From assembly GCA_029783825.1 (NCBI GenBank), contig JAREIK010001718.1, positions 3,166,898 through 3,230,897 of the forward strand: a stretch of DNA of 64,000 nucleotides, in the 5' to 3' direction. A program made the position numbers and the translations under genes. This DNA is from Sapria himalayana (lineage: Eukaryota > Streptophyta > Magnoliopsida > Malpighiales > Rafflesiaceae). This document shows positions 57,400 through 64,000 of this stretch, piece by piece. Under the pieces are notes generated by a model that worked only from the letters and a program-made list of their open reading frames with translations, had not been told where the DNA came from and did not search any database. Positions within the stretch are counted from its first letter, which is position 1; each line of letters begins with the position of its first letter.

Positions 57400-59903
57400 T
57401 GCTTAATTTGCTGAACATTCTGACATATTTTGGTGGTTGAGAATGGGTTGTATGTGTGGAAATAAAGCTAATTTATGTTCATTTCATATTTTTTGGTATT
57501 TTGGTGAAATTTGATGAATTGTTCTAAAATCAAACAGTTTTTGGAGGTATTTAGTAGGGTATGTTAGTCTATAATTTTATTGTAGTTTCAACATTCATTC
57601 TTTGCTGAAACTATATCTAAAATGGTCATGAAAAAATATTGTATTTAGTTTTTCATGACTCTACTCTCACATTAGTATAATCTTTCAACTATGTGATTCT
57701 TTCCTTATTTTTATGATATTATGATAGAGTCAGAGTCATGCCTAATTCATAAAAGTTTAATGACTGTGATATTAATTTTCTATCACAGAAACCAATTGCT
57801 CCACTAGTACTCAAGGTCATGACGAATTTCATAAGGATATGACTTTATCCTTATGTGCCTTTGTAATTTCAAATAAGAGTTGTAGTTTTTTATAAATCCA
57901 AAACTTTTAAGCTACAGAAAAATAAATAGCATCAAGTACTTACCAAAATTATAGCTATTATTCACAACCTTGACTTTTGGGTCACCAAATATTATAGAGA
58001 ATATTACTTGAGTATAACTATTTCTAAGGCCAAGACTTTTGTCTTCAAATGAACACATTATTAGAACTTATACCCATAAACTAAGTGCAAGTGTCATGAC
58101 CACTTTATAGCACCTTGGCCACATACTTATCAAGAAGGAGAAATGACCGATGCTTAGGCTCCATGCAACACTACAACTATAAAATAATGTTGGAAGTCAT
58201 CGTATTCTCCATGGTTGCTTCATTGTACCCTAGCCATCTATGGACTAAAAATATTGAAGGCACAAAGCCATTACTATTTTATTGTGTCATGACTTTGTGT
58301 AATAGAAAGATTAAGCTAAAATCATGATTATTGTCACTACTATGACACTTTGTTATATAAGATTAAGATGTCAAATACAATCATGGTAATATTCTAGAGT
58401 CGCTACCTCAAATTGAAGAGATAAAATCCAAAGTCATATTGTCCATTGAAAAGTTGCAATTTCTTATTTTAGAGCAATGCAAGGTTACTAGAGTATAAAT
58501 GAAAAATTAGAAAATTGTTGAAAATATTTTCTTTTCCTTCTCCTACTTGAAACAATCAAAACCCATGAAAACTATAACTAGGAGCAAATTTTGCACTTCC
58601 TAGAAGCTCCAAAAGCAAATAAGAGATACATGAACAATGTCAAATCCCTAGATTTAGTGGACATGATTTTCAAACCCTCATTCTTTAGAAATAAATTATA
58701 GAATTTATATTAAATTTACATGGTTTAGGATCCATTTTATTTAGATTATATAATGTAATAGTTTAGAATGATTGATAAAATATTAGTTTGCCTTATATTT
58801 TATATTTATGAATATTGATGGATGGTAAATAAATAAAACTTAAATTAGGGTTTTGACTAATGATGAATTTATGTTAAGTTATCATGATGGATAGTGATAG
58901 GTAATATATGATACTCACTCATGCATAAGATTGGTAAGTGGTGACAATCTTTCCCATTGTGATGTATGAGATGAACCTATATATCAAAACTTTAAGATTG
59001 GGTATGTTAATCGTCATGAGTATAATACTTTTGAAGCTGAAAGTATAAATACTTTTACATGCTAATTCATTTAATATGTCTTAAAGGGACTAGTTATTGA
59101 TTAGGATGGATTTTATATAGAACATTCTCCATAGGGGTTCACCTTTTTAGTGGGTGAGTTGCATAGTCATCAAGTAGGATGGTATTGGGTAATCTCAAGA
59201 CATGCATGAGTGTGCGGCTCACAAGAGAGTGACATCCCTTGTGAGTTTATTTTAGTCATATGATTCCCACCAAGGAAATTTGAAGGAAATATATGTTAAT
59301 TATGTGAGTATGGTGTTTACGAAGCTTAAAGTATAAATACTTATATACTATGTCAATTATTGGTCTCAAGACAATGAAGGCTAGTAAATAAGAATGCATA
59401 AAAAGTAACTATCAATGATAGTTGATGAAATTGCCTAAAAGGTATGAGATTGTGAATGACCCCATGTATGAATAAAATATTTTTTTGTGATCACATACTG
59501 AGGGGATAGCTACAAAAAGATCATTATTGGGAATAACTCAATAGTGACAACTTCTTTGTATGTTGATAGAAAAATGAGTCATTTGCACAATATCCCAATA
59601 TTCATTTTGTATCCAATATAAAATATATCGAAATAAATTAATGACATCACGTAGATTAGGTAATTAAACCCTAGACCTAAGGTTGGTTAAAATCTTACTA
59701 TTTGTTCTACTGAAAATGGGCTAGCCCAAGTTGGACAACTAAACTACTGATACAATTTTTGTGAGATCAATATTTGGACTAAGTCCATTATATTACTTAT
59801 ACCACCTATGCACTTGTGGATCTTAGTAAATGGGATAACCTCATTAACGAGCCTTTTGGGATGTTGCCTAATTGATTAAATTAGGTTGAGTAACAAAGTC
59901 ACA
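57400..59903 (+). repeat. 3' LTR, 2,504 bp
   Basis: TGCTTAATTTGCTGAACATT...AAGTCACA. Repeat zone at 57,830-58,460. Sub-repeat pair tgttaatcgtcatgagtata (59,005) and tgttaattatgtgagtatgg (59,294), about 290 bp apart, each followed by gaagct(g/t)aaagtataaata. Confidence 0.85.
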
Positions 59904-61156
59904 ATAGTTCCCTACTATTATAAAAGGTTATTATCACTTATTGAGTACTTCCTAATATTAGTCTCCTCATAACTATTTCTTTGGCACTTTGCCACCAAAA
60001 TGACAAATCATCCATGCTCAAGGATCACTCATAAGTCCACCCTTTTTAGGTAATTTATCAATTGCCCTTGATGATTACTTTATATATGTATTTTTTTTCT
60101 AACCTCATATGTGAACTGATATTGTATTAAAATATTTATGATTTTGACTTTGTAAGAATTATACTCATGATAATTAATATATATCTTCCCTCAAATCTTA
60201 CAAGTAGGAGTCATATGATAGAAGTAACTAGTAAGACTATTATCACCTTTTTGAGTCACCTCCACACATGCATATCTCATAGCTTACCTGTTACCACCCA
60301 CCACGATAACAAATGACCCATACACTCAAGGTAAAATTCTTAGAAAAATATTCTATAAAACCTCCACATTAATTGAGAATCAAGTCATATAATGTATGCA
60401 CAATGGATTGGCTTATAAAATTATTCATACATCTAGCTTCATAAGTGTCATACTCACATGATTAAACTTATCTCAACATTGAGTTTTCACATATAAGTTT
60501 TTCTTACACATCACTATCAGAAGGGCTATCATTTCCTTTCTACATTTACATATAAGTATGTTTTGTACCTTACTTGTCACCACCCACCATGATAACGTAC
60601 ACAAATCTATTAATAGTAAAATATTAATTTTACTTATAAATAATCATCTCATCTATCAGTAACCAAACCATGAAAAAAATAAAATATAAAACTTATCAAT
60701 TATATATACATCACACAACATAAAACACACTAACTCTAGGCCTCAATTTTGCCTAACATTGAGCTTGATGAGGAATTAATATGAAATAATTTGAAATACA
60801 TCTCATAGAATTTCTAATTCCCAATGAAAGCCCTCAATATTGTCTAGGAATCAAAATTCTAAACCCACAATTTTCATCCGTGCACCTCGGATCTATCCGT
60901 GGGTAGATTTTTTAAGTGGGAAGTCATGATAATATGGATTGGCCATGATGTTAGCTTTTCCAATATGTAAAACAAAGTAAAGTTATTGTGAAATGGTTGT
61001 GGTTTTGTTCTCTTTTTTGTATTAGATTTTCATGGCACTAGGAATAGTCATGGCTTATGTATTTTCTTTTTATAACATGAAGTCAAAACACAATAATAGA
61101 TACAACTCATGCATTTCTCTAATGTAACACAAAGTCATGGTGCTAGAAATTATCTA
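59904..61156 (-). mobile_element. Athila-like LTR (minus), right part of the interrupted copy
   Basis: It continues the LTR stopped at 50,945 (compare 43,275 onward: tggttatcaccaattgg; here ggttattatcacttattgag) through both sub-repeats, the promoter-side zone (60,870) and the start of the 52-bp zone. It is cut at 61,157 by another minus-strand LTR; its remainder lies outside the window. Confidence 0.78.
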
Positions 61157-63441
61157 TGCTACTTTGTTACACTACCTAATTTTGTTAGTTAGGTAGTGTA
61201 TCAAATGCTCATTAACAAGAATATCTCATCAATAAAGATCTACAATTGTAAATATTGTATAGTTGGTAAAAAGGACTTTCATCTAGATAACATTCTCATA
61301 TAGTTTATATCAATAGTTTTGTTATTCAACAATGAGACAACTCAATTTTAATGAATAGATATTTTAATTGTTTGATCAATCTTAGATCCAAGTGTTTATT
61401 TATTAAATTTATGTGATGTATAGTCAAAATAACTCGAATTATATTATGTTTAGTTATATAATAAAGGTTGAAATATTGTGAAATACCTCATTACCCTAAT
61501 AGAATACAAGTTAGTTATCACCATTGAGCCCATCCCAATGGTAATCTTCTAATAGTTGTCTCCTAGGTATATCATCACCCAAACAATAAATCATTTCTAC
61601 TTGAGAGTCATTCATAATTCCATAACTTTTAGGCAAGTTGTTAATTGTACTTGATGCTTGTTTTATTTGCATACTCATATTCTTTTTACTTAGGTATTAT
61701 AAAGATCAAGAATTGATATGGTTTATTAGTATTCACATTTTTGGCTTCCTAAGCATCATACTCACACAACTAATAAATGTTTTTCTCAAGTTGTACTAGT
61801 GAGAATCATATGAGTGAAAGCAAGTAACTAGGACTATCACCACCTTATGAGAATGCATATCCCAAGGATTTACTATTACTGTCTCCTTAGTGACAATGTA
61901 ATTTTCAAATTGGAGATGAAACCCTTAAGAGAATGCTCTATATAATATTCATCCTAATTAAGAACTAATTTTTCTAAAACATATATAATAGATTTGCATA
62001 TAAAATTATTCACATTTTTTGTCTTCATAAATATTAACATTGAGTCTTGTATCCCTCACTTGATTTAGGAGCAATTAGGTTGTGTCAAATTCAGCATAAG
62101 ATTTGGTAGCAACATTGTGAATTTTCTTATTGCATGGAGGAAGAAAAAGAAAGTAGAGAGATTTTTTTTGGTTTTATCTCTTTTTCTCTTTATACTTTAG
62201 GCAATTTTGTATTATATTAAGTTGAAAGTCATGGCTTTGAGAAAAAAAGTTTTATTTTAGCTTTAATCTTTTAAGCTTGAGGTCCCTACTTTAGCAAATA
62301 GTTGTGAATCTAGAATGTATCTCAATCTTTATGTAACACAAAGTTGTGGTGTTGGGCATTAACTAAAACTTAGGCTTAATGTCTGTGTAACACAAAATAT
62401 TAGTGATGTGAAGTGGTTGCATCTTCATGTGTATATGTCTTTCTTATTCTTCATTAAGGGCTATAATACTAGTAAAGGCCGCAACATTGTGAATGGCCTC
62501 TCTATCATAATATAGCTATGACACTAGAAAATACTAGCAGCATTGGCATTGGTCTTCCTTGTTATCATATGGTCATTATAATGTGTAATGGCCATGGCAC
62601 TAAAAAGGCCATGGCATAGGGAAATGGATGCGACACAAAAATTGGTCATTCATGTGTCTCAAGTATTCGCAGTGTTATGAGTGTCCATAGTACTGGCATT
62701 CACTTCGCTCATATATCATATCACTTAGGTGTTATAAAGATGTCACGACACCAATAATTTTCTTGAACATAAAAGTCATTGTTTTGCCTTATTTTGAGGT
62801 GATGAGTCATGACCTTGGAGAATAACCATACTTTAGTAATATCCTTTATAATATTTTGTGTCCTAAAAGGCACAACACTAATTAATTTCCATGACTTTTA
62901 CTCAAGTAGTTTGGCTTTGTAATTTCCAAGAAACTGATAATTTTTTATAAAGTATTAACTTTATAAAAAAACCACATGATTGACTTGAGAATACCAAGCC
63001 ACATTAAAAATAAAGTCATGATGTTAGGACACGACCATGACTTTTATCACCGATGAGGAACTTGGTTGTTATGAAGTAAAATTAATATCATAGTCATTTT
63101 ATTTTTATGAGATAATATGATTGTGACTCCATGATAATATTGCATCCAAAGAATGTCATATAATAAAAGGAATGTGCTAATGAGTTGGTAGGATCATGGT
63201 ATATAAAGATGTAATAACTAATTAAATAAATTTTGATATATGATATATATTGAAACTATGAGAGACTACATACTCTACCCCTCAGCCAAACACCTCCAAA
63301 ACCTAATGATTTTACTACTTTTCATTAACACCCATCAAAACTCTAAATTCATGAAATTAATCCATAATTATCCTATTTACATACTTATATATCATCATAA
63401 TTCACTAAAATACATAAGAATGTTTAGTAGTTTAGATATCA
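61157..63441 (-). repeat. 3' LTR, 2,285 bp
   Basis: TGCTACTTTGTTACACTACC (LTR end) to ...TTTAGATATCA (LTR start). Repeat zone 62,220-63,060 with units such as gtcatgaccttggagaataa. Somewhat shorter than sister LTRs. Confidence 0.75.
61168..61200. repeat. Perfect 12-bp hairpin in LTR end
   Basis: TACACTACCTAA and TTAGGTAGTGTA are perfect reverse complements around a 9-base loop. It lies about 10 bp inside the LTR terminus. Confidence 0.9.
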
Positions 63442-63495
63442 AACCAACTCACATACTAAAACAATTGCTCATCACTGAGCAATAACTTCTCCCTC
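63442..63495 (-). other. Pre-LTR block / polypurine position
   Basis: Plus-strand actcacatactaaaacaatt then gctcatcactgagcaataac and ttctccc, the reverse complement of the family's block, with a purine-rich end (GGGAGAA) on the element strand. Confidence 0.75.
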
Positions 63496-63706
63496 TATAA
63501 TAAAGAATTCTTAAACACACCTAAGAAACTATATGACTAGGTTTGAGTATCATATGGTTACAATATAGTGGATCAACTTCAAGTGGACATGTTGATAGTT
63601 ATGGTATGATTTGAGTTCCACAACTATATTCATGGGTCATTGGATGTGTATAGTCATTTATGTAATGAATATGAGTGTTTATTACATCACATAATTATAA
63701 AAAATA

Positions 63707-63765
63707 ATAGGGTTCCCTCTTATGCAGTTCTATGTTCAATATCATTAGCTAGACCATCAAAACCT
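63707..63765 (-). other. Conserved gypsy block
   Basis: Aatagggttccctcttatgc followed by agttc...atcattagctagaccatc, a decayed GGGTTGCCTCCCAAG...ATTAGCTAGAC block, as at 38,661 and 31,005. Confidence 0.68.
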
Positions 63766-64000
63766 TTTTTTTTTCGTTCAATGGATATCTCCTCTATTCA
63801 TGCTAGCTTCTTAGTATATTATTTTACTTCCTTGTCTGTTTCTTTTTTCAATATTGCTTTAGATACACTTATTTCTTGGGGTTTTTCTTCAATTGATGAC
63901 ACCACTTAAATGAATACTAAGATTTCTTCTTATGTGCTAGCTTGTCCCTTTTATTCTTAAATCTCCAAAGTCATGTAATTGAGTACATATACGACTTTTT

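Larger units (their letters stand above)
50946..59903 (+). mobile_element. Athila-like element with gag and protease but no pol (TR-GAG type)
   Basis: 8,958 bp: LTR (50,946-53,407), decayed tRNA-Asp primer site, gag, protease, 24-codon repeats, pre-LTR block, LTR (57,400-59,903). RT, RNase H and integrase are absent, and the internal region is only 4.0 kb, so the element must have relied on enzymes made elsewhere. It interrupts a minus-strand LTR that resumes at 59,904 (ggttattatcact). The two LTRs align along their length, roughly three quarters identical by eye, so insertion is old. Flanks share tagttcc (50,934; 59,905), but an exact 5-bp target duplication is not readable. Confidence 0.85.
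61157..64000 (-). mobile_element. 3' part of another minus-strand Athila-like element
   Basis: 3' LTR (61,157-63,441), pre-LTR block, then internal region to the window edge, including the conserved gypsy block at 63,707. The internal stretch 63,500-63,640 resembles 38,330-38,440 (tttgagtat...gagttccacaact). Coding repeats or pol should follow beyond 64,000. The plus-strand ORFs at 63,240-63,485 and 63,640-63,909 are antisense to the element and not genes. Confidence 0.75.

Noticed and set aside
63240..63909. Two plus-strand ORFs near the window end
   Set aside because: Antisense to a minus-strand LTR and internal region; no motif.
1..64000. Possible CRISPR arrays from regularly spaced CATGAC repeats
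   Set aside because: Unit length 52 bp with decayed, similar spacers, present on both strands inside LTRs of a plant genome; no unique spacers and no cas genes.

Overview
The window is nuclear DNA of a higher plant, almost certainly an angiosperm. It is strongly AT-rich (about 30% GC by eye), poor in CpG and rich in TG/CA. I find no intact gene, tRNA, rRNA or CRISPR. It is nested, heavily decayed transposable elements, as expected of old methylated heterochromatin. The evidence is plant-type retrotransposon domains (Athila-like gag, protease, RT, integrase; Ty1/copia pol; Tekay/Del-like gag), an Ac-like hAT transposase, and decayed tRNA-Asp and tRNA-iMet primer-binding sites. I cannot name the species.

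The dominant component is one family of Athila-like Ty3/gypsy elements with very long LTRs (about 2.1-2.6 kb), present on both strands. LTRs begin TG, end near AAGTCACA and sit next to a decayed tRNA-Asp primer site. A conserved GGATGAGCAAT...TTTTAGTGTG block precedes the 3' LTR. Each LTR has a 52-bp minisatellite rich in the palindrome GTCATGAC and, further on, a duplicated block of about 250-290 bp.

Layout. 1-12,850: LTR fragments on both strands, a short non-autonomous element (2,819-7,161), a large fold-back (3,904-4,172), and a LINE-like insertion with 14-bp target duplications (12,046-12,628). 13,165-19,414: degenerate Ty1/copia element with 58-bp repeats in its LTRs. 20,156-24,117: decayed hAT transposon carrying a much younger 557-bp solo LTR with a perfect TACTC duplication. 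24,346-45,522 (minus): Athila-like element with RT, RNase H and integrase but no gag; its 3' LTR is split by an 11.4-kb block (25,872-37,251) holding a plus-strand LTR, another minus-strand element inside that LTR, a Tekay/Del-like gag fragment and a hAT-like scrap. 45,523-47,100: second copia pol fragment. 47,346-49,200: unexplained. 50,946-59,903: LTR-bounded element with gag and protease but no RT or integrase, inserted in a minus-strand LTR. 61,157-64,000: 3' part of another minus-strand element running off the window.

No genes work together here as a pathway. The most interesting pattern is that two sister elements carry complementary halves of the retrotransposon gene set (gag-protease versus RT-RNase H-integrase), and that the LTR 52-bp minisatellite resembles 72-bp (24-codon) repeats in the internal coding regions. 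A short sequence therefore seems to have been amplified both as protein repeat and as LTR minisatellite.
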